Shown here piece after piece: positions 1 through 6,109 of a stretch of 6,109 nt of DNA (position 1 is the first letter of the stretch; each line of letters starts with the position of its first letter). Position numbers and translations under genes: made by a program. The stretch is from contig DJVH01000044.1 of assembly GCA_002440825.1 (NCBI GenBank), positions 1 through 6,109 of the forward strand. The letters run 5' to 3'. The DNA is from Bacteriovoracaceae bacterium UBA6261 (lineage in GTDB: Bacteria; Bdellovibrionota; Bacteriovoracia; Bacteriovoracales; Bacteriovoracaceae). The notes below the pieces were generated by a model. The model saw only the letters and a program-made list of their open reading frames with translations. It did no database searches and had not been told where the DNA came from.

Positions 1-1
1 T

Positions 2-427
2 TTCTCGACCCAGCAGATGATCACTCCCTTTGCTGATGAGCTTGTCACTCATTTTCCCTACGAACTGGATATAGAGCTCATGAAAAAAGGTTGTCGGGCT
101 TTTTGCGGCGAACACGATTTTATCAATTACCAATGCACTGGGACTGACGTTGAGACTACGGTGCGTAAAATCTTCGAATGTGAACTTAACCATTTTTCCG
201 GGGAAGGGCATTTTAAGGAGCTTTTGACGGATTATTATGTCCTGCGCGTGGTCGGAAACGGCTTTCTCAAACAAATGGTCCGCTTGATGATGGGCGCGCT
301 TTGGAGCCTTGGCAGAGGGAAAATTACCCTGGAAGAGCTCGAAAAATCACTAAAAATACCACTGGAGAGAAGGCTTGGAGCTACAGCTCCTCCCCAAGGT
401 CTCTACCTGAAAGAAGTCCATTATTAA
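2..427 (+). CDS. truA: tRNA pseudouridine synthase A, C-terminal part (5' end outside window)
   Basis: This is the last 141 residues of TruA, which isomerises uridine to pseudouridine at positions 38-40 of the tRNA anticodon stem-loop in the cytoplasm. The frame is open to the left edge, where it reads FSTQQM, so the first ATG at 17 is internal and not the start; the family is about 250 residues long. Family marks visible, numbered from the first in-window residue, are GEHDF (36-40), the GNGFLKQMVR segment (85-94), the GRGKIT stretch just after it, and the near-terminal TAPPQGLYL motif (128-136) ending in EVHY. The catalytic aspartate lies in the missing N-terminal half, so activity cannot be judged here. 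Codon choice is more mixed and G+C-richer than in the tig gene that follows. The gene ends in TAA, followed at once by a small hairpin. Identification is firm from the ordered C-terminal motifs. Confidence 0.95.
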   Translation, partial: FSTQQMITPFADELVTHFPYELDIELMKKGCRAFCGEHDFINYQCTGTDVETTVRKIFECELNHFSGEGHFKELLTDYYVLRVVGNGFLKQMVRLMMGALWSLGRGKITLEELEKSLKIPLERRLGATAPPQGLYLKEVHY

Positions 428-448
428 GGGCTAATTAAGCCCCCTTTT
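428..448 (+). terminator. Weak intrinsic terminator candidate after truA
   Basis: Directly after the truA stop codon GGGCT (428-432) can pair with AGCCC (438-442) around a five-base AATTA loop, followed by CC and TTTT (445-448). The stem is only five base pairs and the T run is short and preceded by two C, so termination is probably partial. Its position between the truA stop and the tig promoter supports the role. Confidence 0.5.
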
Positions 449-450
449 CA

Positions 451-479
451 TTGACAAATACGCACCTGTCTAATACTTT
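451..479 (+). promoter_or_regulatory. Sigma70-type promoter for tig
   Basis: A perfect -35 box TTGACA (451-456) is followed after 17 bases by TACTTT (474-479), which matches the -10 consensus at its first, second and last positions. An overlapping TAATAC at 471-476 looks closer to a -10 box but would leave a spacer of only 14. Transcription would begin near 485-488, giving a short leader of about 25 bases before the tig start codon. The placement agrees with tig being transcribed on its own, since a hairpin precedes the promoter and a strong terminator follows the gene. Confidence 0.65.
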
Positions 480-495
480 TGGAGGACTAATTTTC

Positions 496-503
496 AAAGA
501 GGA
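496..503 (+). promoter_or_regulatory. Ribosome binding site of tig
   Basis: AAAGAGGA sits six bases upstream of the ATG at 510 and fixes that start. A second, stronger-looking GGAGGA lies at 481-486 but is 23 bases from the ATG and coincides with the expected transcription start, so it is probably not, or only partly, in the mRNA. Confidence 0.75.
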
Positions 504-509
504 TTTTTT

Positions 510-1793
510 ATGTCTTACACAGTAAAAAGCGTCAATGGATGCACTAAAAAACTAGAATTTAACTTTGCTACACTAGATCTTACAAAAGAGATCAAAGCTG
601 CTGTTGTGAGAAAACAAGCGCAGACAAATATGAAAGGATTCAGAAAAGGGAAAGCTCCACTTGCTATGGTTGAGCAAGTTTACGGCCCACAAATTGAATC
701 AGATGCTCTTAACCAATTTGTTCAGACACAACTTTTCGAAGCAGTGAACACTGAAAAACTTAAAACTGTTGGTTACCCACAATTCGAAAACGTAAAATAC
801 GATTCAGGCAAAAGCGTAAGCTTTGATGCTGTTGTTGAAGTTTTCCCTGAAATTAAACTTGGCGACTACTCTGGCTTATCTTTCAAAAAAGATAAAGTTG
901 AAGTGACAGCTGAAGATATGGATAAACTAACTAAAAACTATCTTGGTTCAAAAGCTGAAATGAACGAAGTGGCAGACGCTGGTGCAAAACTTGCGAAAGG
1001 TCAGTTCGCAGTATTCAACTTTGAAGGCGTAAAAGAAGATGGTTCACGTCCTGAAAACATGAAAGGTTCTGAATACCTTCTAGAAATTGGTTCAGGTCAA
1101 TTCATTCCAGGATTCGAAGACGGAATGATCGGTATGAAAAAAGGCGAGAAGAAAAATATTCTTCTTACTTTCCCTGCTGATTACCATGCGACTGAACTTC
1201 AAAACGCAAAAGTTACATTTGAAGTTGAGCTTCTTGAAATCAAAGAAAAGAAATACCCAGAGCTAAACGATGAAATGGCAAAAGAATTCGGTTATGAATC
1301 AGTTGCTGATTTCAACGAAAAAAACAAAAAGAACATGCTTGCGCAAAAAGAAAGACAAGCTAACGAAAAACTTCATCAGGAAATTCTTGAGAAGCTTGTA
1401 AAAGAAAATAAATTTGATGTTCCAGCGACTCTTATCCAAAATCAGGTGAAATACCTTCAAGATGATCTTGCTAAGAACCTTAAGTCTCAAGGCTTCAACG
1501 ATGCAATGGTTGAAGAATATTTCAAAAGATGGGCGACAGATGTTACATCTAAAGCAGAATTCCAAGTTCGTTCAGGATTGATCCTTGATCATCTTGCTAA
1601 CGAATACAAAATCGAAACTTCAGAGTCAGACTTCAACAAGAAAATTGAAGAAAGCGCTGCTCAAGCAGGGATGGATGTAGAAACTGTTAAGAAGTACTAT
1701 TCTGCTAACTCAAACATTAAGAACAATCTTATGTACGCTATCCGCGAAGAAAAAACTTTCGAAGAACTAAAAAAGAAAATGAAAATCGCTTAA
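510..1793 (+). CDS. tig: Trigger factor, ribosome-associated chaperone and peptidyl-prolyl isomerase
   Basis: Trigger factor docks at the ribosomal exit tunnel and shields and folds nascent chains in the cytosol. The 427-residue length is normal for the family and all three parts are present. The N-terminal ribosome-binding domain (about 1-115) carries the signature GFRKGKAP at 43-50, the loop that contacts ribosomal protein L23. The FKBP-like isomerase domain (about 155-245) contains the NFEG start, then IGSGQFIPGFEDGMIGMKKGE spread over 193-213. The C-terminal, helical SurA-like chaperone region (about 250-427) is rich in lysine and glutamate. Codon use is strongly biased (GCT, CTT, AAA, GAA, TTC), as expected for an abundantly made protein, and unlike truA upstream. 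The gene has its own promoter and a strong terminator. In many bacteria tig precedes clpP and clpX; here it does not. The start is set by the Shine-Dalgarno sequence at 496-503 and by the fit to the family's N-terminus. Confidence 0.98.
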   Translation: MSYTVKSVNGCTKKLEFNFATLDLTKEIKAAVVRKQAQTNMKGFRKGKAPLAMVEQVYGPQIESDALNQFVQTQLFEAVNTEKLKTVGYPQFENVKYDSGKSVSFDAVVEVFPEIKLGDYSGLSFKKDKVEVTAEDMDKLTKNYLGSKAEMNEVADAGAKLAKGQFAVFNFEGVKEDGSRPENMKGSEYLLEIGSGQFIPGFEDGMIGMKKGEKKNILLTFPADYHATELQNAKVTFEVELLEIKEKKYPELNDEMAKEFGYESVADFNEKNKKNMLAQKERQANEKLHQEILEKLVKENKFDVPATLIQNQVKYLQDDLAKNLKSQGFNDAMVEEYFKRWATDVTSKAEFQVRSGLILDHLANEYKIETSESDFNKKIEESAAQAGMDVETVKKYYSANSNIKNNLMYAIREEKTFEELKKKMKIA

Positions 1794-1817
1794 TAATTTC
1801 ACGAAATTGTAAGCAAT

Positions 1818-1844
1818 AAGGGCCCCTTAATGGGGCCCTTTTTT
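1818..1844 (+). terminator. Strong intrinsic terminator of tig
   Basis: AAGGGCCCC (1818-1826) pairs perfectly with GGGGCCCTT (1832-1840) around a five-base TTAAT loop, and the stem runs into six T (1839-1844). It begins 24 bases after the tig stop codon. The nine-base-pair GC-rich stem plus T run is a textbook Rho-independent terminator and separates tig from the exported-protein gene downstream. Confidence 0.93.
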
Positions 1845-1891
1845 GTTGCCTCTCTAAGCAGAATATGTTTTCATGCCCTACCAATTCGAAT

Positions 1892-1898
1892 GGAGAAG
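1892..1898 (+). promoter_or_regulatory. Ribosome binding site deciding the start of the exported protein
   Basis: GGAGAAG lies just upstream of the ATG at 1901, with five bases between GGAG and the start. The in-frame ATG at 1865 has no comparable site before it, so 1901 is preferred. Confidence 0.7.
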
Positions 1899-1900
1899 TT

Positions 1901-2380
1901 ATGAAATTGTTTTTTGCAATCATCACGTTATTCATTGTTTCAAATTCATTTGCCCAAGAGTCGAATGAAATCAATCTTGCCAATAATACATATGAGCAAG
2001 CCGGGCTGCCTGACTTTCTACCGTGGGTAGGAAAAGCCCTTCCTGGACGTTGTTTTTTAGCTTCTGGATCTAATAGAAAGATTGGTTCAACCTTGATGGT
2101 GAGCTTCGAAGAAGAGGGGTTTGAAGTAGCTCCGTTGGATGCTGAAAGGAAACGCGAAGATTTCTTCGATAACATGACCTATCAGGATGTTTTGAACTAC
2201 TTTCCTCGTGTGAAGAAAATGTTTCTGGAGGTAAAGGAGACCGCTATTGGTGCTCGCATAGATAAGCAGGTCAATGAAGGTGAATACCGCGGAGAGATCA
2301 GAGAGAGTGAAAAGTATCTGATCATGAGAGTATTTATTAATGATAAGATTTATAAGTTTTGCAATTACGTGAAAAAATGA
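1901..2380 (+). CDS. Small exported protein of unknown function
   Basis: I do not recognise a family for this 159-residue protein. The first 18 residues form a clear Sec-type signal peptide: MK, a hydrophobic core (LFFAIITLFIV, 3-13) and a likely cleavage site after SNSFA (A18), with QE next. There is no lipobox cysteine, so the mature 141 residues should be soluble in the periplasm or secreted. The mature part has exactly two cysteines, C51 in the LPGRCF segment and C154 in YKFCNYV near the C-terminus, which could form a disulfide joining the two ends of the domain. The middle is highly charged (EEEGFEV, AERKRED, GEYRGEIRESEKY) with alternating strand-like stretches. An in-frame ATG at 1865 would add 12 polar residues before the hydrophobic core and lacks a ribosome binding site, so 1901 is chosen. 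The gene stands alone between two terminators, and I see no convincing promoter. The signal peptide and the ribosome binding site make it likely to be real. Confidence 0.82.
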   Translation: MKLFFAIITLFIVSNSFAQESNEINLANNTYEQAGLPDFLPWVGKALPGRCFLASGSNRKIGSTLMVSFEEEGFEVAPLDAERKREDFFDNMTYQDVLNYFPRVKKMFLEVKETAIGARIDKQVNEGEYRGEIRESEKYLIMRVFINDKIYKFCNYVKK

Positions 2381-2394
2381 TCCATAAATTTCAT

Positions 2395-2424
2395 AAAAAA
2401 AAGGCTCCCTAGGGAGCCTTTTTT
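2395..2424. terminator. Bidirectional terminator between the exported-protein gene and valS
   Basis: AAGGCTCCCTAGGGAGCCTT (2401-2420) is a perfect palindrome. On RNA it folds as AAGGCTCC paired with GGAGCCTT around a CTAG loop. It is flanked by A on the left (eight A at 2395-2402) and T on the right (six T at 2419-2424), so both transcripts end in a hairpin followed by a U run. It lies 14 bases after the + strand stop and 5 bases beyond the - strand valS stop, and so serves both converging genes. Confidence 0.93.
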
Positions 2425-2429
2425 ATTAT

Positions 2430-5087
2430 CTAGCCTTTAAATTGAGCTATGTTTTCTTTTAAGCTCGTTAGTTTTTCACCTAATTCAGCTACATTTTGTT
2501 TTACTTCTTCGCGGACGTTTTCAGGCGCATTCTTCATGAAGTTTTCATTGTTCATTTTTGCTTCGTATTTTTTATAGTCCACTTCTGTTTTGGCCAGTTC
2601 TTTTTCCAATCTTGCAATCTGTTCTTTCAGATCAATAACACCTTCAAGTGGAACAAAGATCTCTGTGTGAGTCGTGATGTTCATGATTGATTTATTGGGA
2701 CGATTCAGATCTTTATTGCCAACTTTAAGATCCTTTACTCTCGCCAATTCCTGGAAGTTAACCAAGTTTGCTCTGAAGTAATTGATCAGTTCCTGGTGAT
2801 CTGTGAAAAGTTCAACGTTCACTTCATCTTTTGGTTTGATGTTAACGCTTGCTCTCAGGTTTCTGATTCCGGTTACAACTTCAACAAACTTGTTCATTTG
2901 ATCCTGATCTTGTTTGAATTCAAGAGCTGCGTCGTATTCAGGGTAATCTTGAGCAATAAGAAGATCTTCACCTGCTTCTTTTAAGTGTGACCACAATTCT
3001 TCCGTGATGAACGGAGTAATCGGGTGCATAAGTGCCAAAATTTTTCTGAATACGAATTTAAGAACTGAAACACGTTGAGCTTTAACAGCGGCGTTGTCAC
3101 CATTCAGAATGTTTTTTGAAAGTTCGATGAACCATGAACAGTATTTGTCGTAAACGAACGAGTACACAGCTGCACAAGTATCGTCGTAACGATAAATTTC
3201 CAGCGAGTCGTTCATAATTTTAGTTGTCGTGTTGAGCTCTGACAGGATCCATCTTTCATGGTGGTCGAGTTTGGTCATGTCTGCGATTTTTGCAGAACCA
3301 GCATCAAGATGTGGCTGAATAAATCTGTAAGCGTTCCACACTTTGTTGATGAAGTTTCTAAAGCCGCCGATTCTTTCCGGATCCAGATTGATTCCGCGAT
3401 TGTAGCCAGCGCCGCTTGCTAAAGCAAAGCGGAAAGCATCTGTCCCGTATTGTTCGATCATGTCGAATGGGTCGATGCCGTTTCCGAGTGACTTCGACAT
3501 TTTTCTTCCGAGCTTGTCGCGTACGATAGCGTGGATGTAAACGTCTTTGAAAGGAACTTGATTCTGAGTTTTTAGCGACATCATCATCATTCGGGCAACC
3601 CAGAAAAAGATAATATCAAAGCCTGTGATGAGAACTGAGTTCGGGAAGAATGTGTCGAACTTTTTTTCCTTCATCGCTTCGGCGTTTGGCCAGCCTAGAG
3701 TCGACATCGGCCATAGTCCTGATGAGAACCATGTATCGAGAACGTCTGGATCTTGGTGAACATTTTTTGACTTACATGTAGGGCATTCAGTTTCATTGTG
3801 CTCGCTTGCCCACTGGTGATTGTTATCGCAGTAGAAAACAGGGATTTGATGTCCCCACCATAGCTGGCGAGAAATACACCAGTCTTTTGGTTCACGCAGC
3901 CATGAGAAATAGGTGTTTTCCCATTCTTTTGGATAGAAAGTCGTTTCACCATTTTCAACCGCAGCTACTGCACGTTTGCTCATTTCCTGAACGTTCACGA
4001 ACCATTGTTTGGAAATCATCGGTTCGATAACAACGCCTGAGCGTTCGCCATGACCGACAGGGTGAGTGTGAGGTTTTTTATCGAGAAGAAGACCAAGTTC
4101 TTCCAATTTTTTTGAAACAACGTTGCGGCCGACTTTTGCAGCAAGGCCTTTAAACTCCAAACATTCTTCATTCAGAGTTCCATCTTTGTTAAGCATGGTG
4201 ATGATTGGAAGATTGTGACGTTTTCCAATTTCAAAATCGTTGAAGTCATGGCCTGGAGTAACTTTTAAGCAGCCGGTTCCTTTTTCAAGATCAACGTGTT
4301 CATCGCCGATGATAGGGACTTCTCTGTTACAAAGAGGGATAATCGCTGTTTTTCCGATTAAGTGTTTGTATCTTTCATCTTCTGGGTTAACGGCAACAGC
4401 AGTATCACCGAAAAGAGTTTCTGGTCTAGTTGTCGCGACTTCCAAGAACTGATCGCTACCCTTGATAGCGTATTTGATATGGTAGAAAAAGCCTTGAACG
4501 TCTTTGTGTTCAACTTCGGCTTCGGATACAGCGGACTGAAGAGAAGGGTCCCAGTTAACAATGTAATCGCTCTGGTAAATCAGTTTTTGATTGTACATAT
4601 CAACGAAGAATTTTTTTACGGCCTGGTTCGGAATTGGATCAAGCGTGAATGTTAAATAGTCCCAGTCACAGCTTGCGCCCATAGCACGTTGTTGATCCAG
4701 AATGGTATTTCCGTATTCTTCTTTCCATGCCCAGATTTTTTTTAAGAATTCTTCACGGGTAAAGTCGTGACGGTTTTTCTTTTCTTGTTCCCAAACCATT
4801 TTTTCCACTACTGATTGTGTTGCAATACCGGCGTGGTCCAGCCCTGGAAGGAAAAGTGTTTCGTAACCTTTCATTCTTTTAAAACGAATGAGAGAGTCTT
4901 GAGTAGTGATGTCGAGCGCGTGACCCGCATGCAGTTTACCCGTGACGTTTGGTGGAGGAACGATAATACAGAAAGGCTTGTTGGTCTTTCCTTTTTTGGG
5001 TTTAAAATATTTTCCTGCTTCCCAAGCCTTATACCATTTCGCTTCAGCTTGTTTTGAATCGTACGTTGTAGATAGTTCAGTGCTCAT
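2430..5087 (-). CDS. valS: Valine--tRNA ligase
   Basis: ValRS charges tRNA-Val with valine and hydrolyses mischarged threonyl-tRNA-Val in the cytoplasm. It is a class I synthetase, and the 885-residue length is normal for bacteria. In order: the ATP-binding signature PPPNVTGKLHAGHAL (44-58) with HAGH as the HIGH motif; the CP1 editing domain (about 190-345) with ATTRPETLFGDTAV (218-231) and GTGCLKVTPGHDFNDFE (270-286), including the editing-site aspartate in HDFND; WWGHQIPV (410-417); a metal-ribbon-like segment with C420, H424, C435 and C438; DVLDTWFSSGLWP (448-460); the KMSKS loop, exactly KMSKS, at 529-533; the helical anticodon-binding domain (about 605-755); and the C-terminal coiled-coil arm (about 815-885) that distinguishes ValRS from IleRS and LeuRS. 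The start ATG follows the hisS stop by two bases and has AAAGG six bases upstream, inside hisS. It is the second gene of a hisS-valS operon and ends at the shared terminator. Confidence 0.98.
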   Translation of the reverse strand: MSTELSTTYDSKQAEAKWYKAWEAGKYFKPKKGKTNKPFCIIVPPPNVTGKLHAGHALDITTQDSLIRFKRMKGYETLFLPGLDHAGIATQSVVEKMVWEQEKKNRHDFTREEFLKKIWAWKEEYGNTILDQQRAMGASCDWDYLTFTLDPIPNQAVKKFFVDMYNQKLIYQSDYIVNWDPSLQSAVSEAEVEHKDVQGFFYHIKYAIKGSDQFLEVATTRPETLFGDTAVAVNPEDERYKHLIGKTAIIPLCNREVPIIGDEHVDLEKGTGCLKVTPGHDFNDFEIGKRHNLPIITMLNKDGTLNEECLEFKGLAAKVGRNVVSKKLEELGLLLDKKPHTHPVGHGERSGVVIEPMISKQWFVNVQEMSKRAVAAVENGETTFYPKEWENTYFSWLREPKDWCISRQLWWGHQIPVFYCDNNHQWASEHNETECPTCKSKNVHQDPDVLDTWFSSGLWPMSTLGWPNAEAMKEKKFDTFFPNSVLITGFDIIFFWVARMMMMSLKTQNQVPFKDVYIHAIVRDKLGRKMSKSLGNGIDPFDMIEQYGTDAFRFALASGAGYNRGINLDPERIGGFRNFINKVWNAYRFIQPHLDAGSAKIADMTKLDHHERWILSELNTTTKIMNDSLEIYRYDDTCAAVYSFVYDKYCSWFIELSKNILNGDNAAVKAQRVSVLKFVFRKILALMHPITPFITEELWSHLKEAGEDLLIAQDYPEYDAALEFKQDQDQMNKFVEVVTGIRNLRASVNIKPKDEVNVELFTDHQELINYFRANLVNFQELARVKDLKVGNKDLNRPNKSIMNITTHTEIFVPLEGVIDLKEQIARLEKELAKTEVDYKKYEAKMNNENFMKNAPENVREEVKQNVAELGEKLTSLKENIAQFKG

Positions 5088-5089
5088 AA

Positions 5090-6109
5090 TTAGCCTTTAA
5101 TAATTTTTAAAATTAAATTGAGATCGTGAAGATCGACTGTGTGTTGTTCTTTAGTTGTTAAGTTCTTAAGCTGAATTTTCTTTTGAGCAATTTCATCGCT
5201 TCCCATGAGAGTTACGAATTTAACGCCCTTTTTTTCAGCAGTAGGAAAAACTTTATTAAACTTTAAAGCTTCAAGCCCAGTGACAACTTTCAGATTGTTT
5301 TTTCTTAATGCCTTGGCGAGTTTCAATGTTTCTTCAAGTCCGCCATTATCCTGGAACGTCATCATGACATCGTTTTCAGGAAGATCGAAATTCGGTAGAA
5401 GATTGTGAACTTCAAGGAAATCTCTCAACGTTACGTCACCTAAGCCCAGACCAACGCCTTGGAGTGGCGTTTCGTTGAAAATTTGAAGCAGGTTAGCAAA
5501 TGCACCACCACCGCAAAGCGCTCTTCTGTTGTCAGGGTGCTTGTCAAAGATTTCGAAAACGATTCCAGTATAATAATCCAGGCCGCGAACAATTGTCGGA
5601 TCATATTTGATGAATTCTGAAAGACCTGCATTGTTTAAAACGGTGACGAAAATATCAAATTGCGCAGCAATTTCAGTCTGCTCATGTTTTTCCAGAAAAT
5701 GTTTTACGCCATCGAATGTGGACAATTGTAGATAATGAAAGAAAATATTTTCAGATTTTTCTTCCAGTCCAACTTCCTTCACCATTTTGTGAAGAGCTTC
5801 TTGTGTCACTTTTTTAGCTTTATCGACGATCTTATATAAACGATAAGTTTGTTCTTCACTGGCACCCATCATTGTTTTAAAAACAGTATCAACGATAGCG
5901 CGATCGTTTAGTAAGATTTCAAAATGAGAACTGTTAGCTCCAAAATTCTGGAAGAGCTCGATCGCCACGCTTAAAATTTCAACTTCACCTAATCTTCCCG
6001 GTGCCCCGAAAATATCGCAGTTAAACTGCCAGTGTTCGCGCACTCGACCTCGTTGTGGTTTTTCATAGCGGAACAGATTGGGTATTGAAAACCAACGAAG
6101 TGGCTTTGC
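5090..6109 (-). CDS. hisS: Histidine--tRNA ligase, C-terminal part (5' end outside window)
   Basis: HisRS charges tRNA-His in the cytoplasm and is a class II synthetase. The frame is open to the right edge, where it begins AKPLRWFSIPNLFRYE. The GTG at 6043 is an internal valine codon in motif 2, not a start, and 339 residues are in the window of a family usually 420-480 long. Numbered from the first in-window residue, motif 2 runs from FRYEKPQRGR to about residue 35 (R14 is the catalytic motif 2 arginine). Next come the helical insertion domain, then the HisRS-specific IVRGLDYYTGIVFE (173-186, R175 being the catalytic arginine), a glycine-rich CGGGAFANL (199-207), motif 3 GVGLGLGDVTL (218-228), and an alpha/beta anticodon-binding domain (about 245-339), which argues against the regulatory paralogue HisZ. 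Two sites are unusual: GGGAFAN where most HisRS have GGRYD, and T227 where motif 3 normally has arginine. The gene is followed two bases later by valS. Confidence 0.95.
   Translation of the reverse strand, partial: AKPLRWFSIPNLFRYEKPQRGRVREHWQFNCDIFGAPGRLGEVEILSVAIELFQNFGANSSHFEILLNDRAIVDTVFKTMMGASEEQTYRLYKIVDKAKKVTQEALHKMVKEVGLEEKSENIFFHYLQLSTFDGVKHFLEKHEQTEIAAQFDIFVTVLNNAGLSEFIKYDPTIVRGLDYYTGIVFEIFDKHPDNRRALCGGGAFANLLQIFNETPLQGVGLGLGDVTLRDFLEVHNLLPNFDLPENDVMMTFQDNGGLEETLKLAKALRKNNLKVVTGLEALKFNKVFPTAEKKGVKFVTLMGSDEIAQKKIQLKNLTTKEQHTVDLHDLNLILKIIKG
5094..5098 (-). promoter_or_regulatory. Ribosome binding site of valS inside the end of hisS
   Basis: On the - strand the sequence reads AAAGG, six bases before the valS ATG at 5087. 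These bases are also the last lysine and glycine codons of hisS (AAA GGC, then TAA). The hisS stop at 5092-5090 is two bases from the valS start, an arrangement suited to translational coupling, with terminating ribosomes able to restart on valS. Confidence 0.7.

Noticed and set aside
1840..1869. Possible promoter for the exported-protein gene, TATGTT at 1864-1869 with a T-rich -35 region
   Set aside because: The -35 region would fall in the tig terminator's T run and matches the consensus poorly at any acceptable spacing, so I cannot support it.
1738..2175. A 145-codon open frame on the - strand overlapping the end of tig, its terminator and the exported-protein gene
   Set aside because: It runs antisense through a strong terminator and two better-supported genes, has no family resemblance, and its composition is that of an antisense shadow.
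3695..3958. Short open frames in other phases inside valS, hisS and tig (for example 3695-3958 -, 4362-4655 +, 1299-1565 -)
   Set aside because: All lie wholly within strongly supported genes, have no recognisable motifs, and read like out-of-frame or antisense translations of those genes.
5091..5100. The ten bases TAGCCTTTAA occur both at the 3' end of hisS and at the 3' end of valS (2430-2439)
   Set aside because: Both genes happen to end in Lys-Gly codons plus a stop; the match does not extend, so it looks like chance and not a repeat or attachment site.
6041..6043. GTG at the head of the long - strand hisS frame as a possible start codon
   Set aside because: The frame continues to the window edge as clear HisRS motif 2 sequence (FRYEKPQRGR), so this GTG is an internal valine codon and the gene is simply cut by the window.
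1..6109. Search for a CRISPR array, insertion sequence, tRNA gene, riboswitch, toxin-antitoxin or defence gene
   Set aside because: No spaced direct repeats, terminal inverted repeats, transposase motifs, cloverleaf or leader structures were seen; non-coding gaps are all about 110 bases or less and are explained by terminators, a promoter and ribosome binding sites.

Overview
The window looks like an ordinary, gene-dense stretch of bacterial chromosome with a housekeeping gene set and low-to-moderate GC. Every reading frame longer than about 150 codons that makes biological sense is a translation or RNA-modification gene, except for one short exported protein. The protein sequences do not fix the taxon. 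The lysine-rich, A+T-leaning codon use, the non-E. coli type of HisRS (motif 2 FRYEKPQRGR...REHWQFN) and the small secreted orphan would fit a Bdellovibrio/Bacteriovorax-type (former deltaproteobacterial) genome. That placement is inference only.

Layout, left to right. (1) The 3' part of truA (tRNA pseudouridine synthase A) enters from the left edge on the + strand and ends at 427. (2) A weak hairpin and a well-formed sigma70-type promoter lie in the 82-base gap after it. (3) tig (trigger factor) occupies 510-1793 and is closed by a strong GC-rich terminator at 1818-1844, so it appears to be a single-gene transcription unit. (4) A short + strand gene, best started at 1901, encodes a 159-residue protein with a signal peptide and no family I recognise. 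(5) A perfect palindrome flanked by A and T runs (2395-2424) serves as a shared terminator between this gene and the converging unit. (6) On the - strand, hisS (5' end beyond the right edge) runs directly into valS with two bases between stop and start, which is a tight two-gene operon.

Functionally, the genes supply tRNA modification (TruA), nascent-chain folding at the ribosome (trigger factor) and tRNA charging with histidine and valine (HisRS, ValRS). I found no mobile element, CRISPR array, RNA gene, toxin-antitoxin pair or defence system, and no non-coding stretch longer than about 110 bases. The points most worth checking are the altered motif 3 and GGGRYD-equivalent of the HisRS and the unassigned exported protein. 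I do not see a previously undescribed system here.
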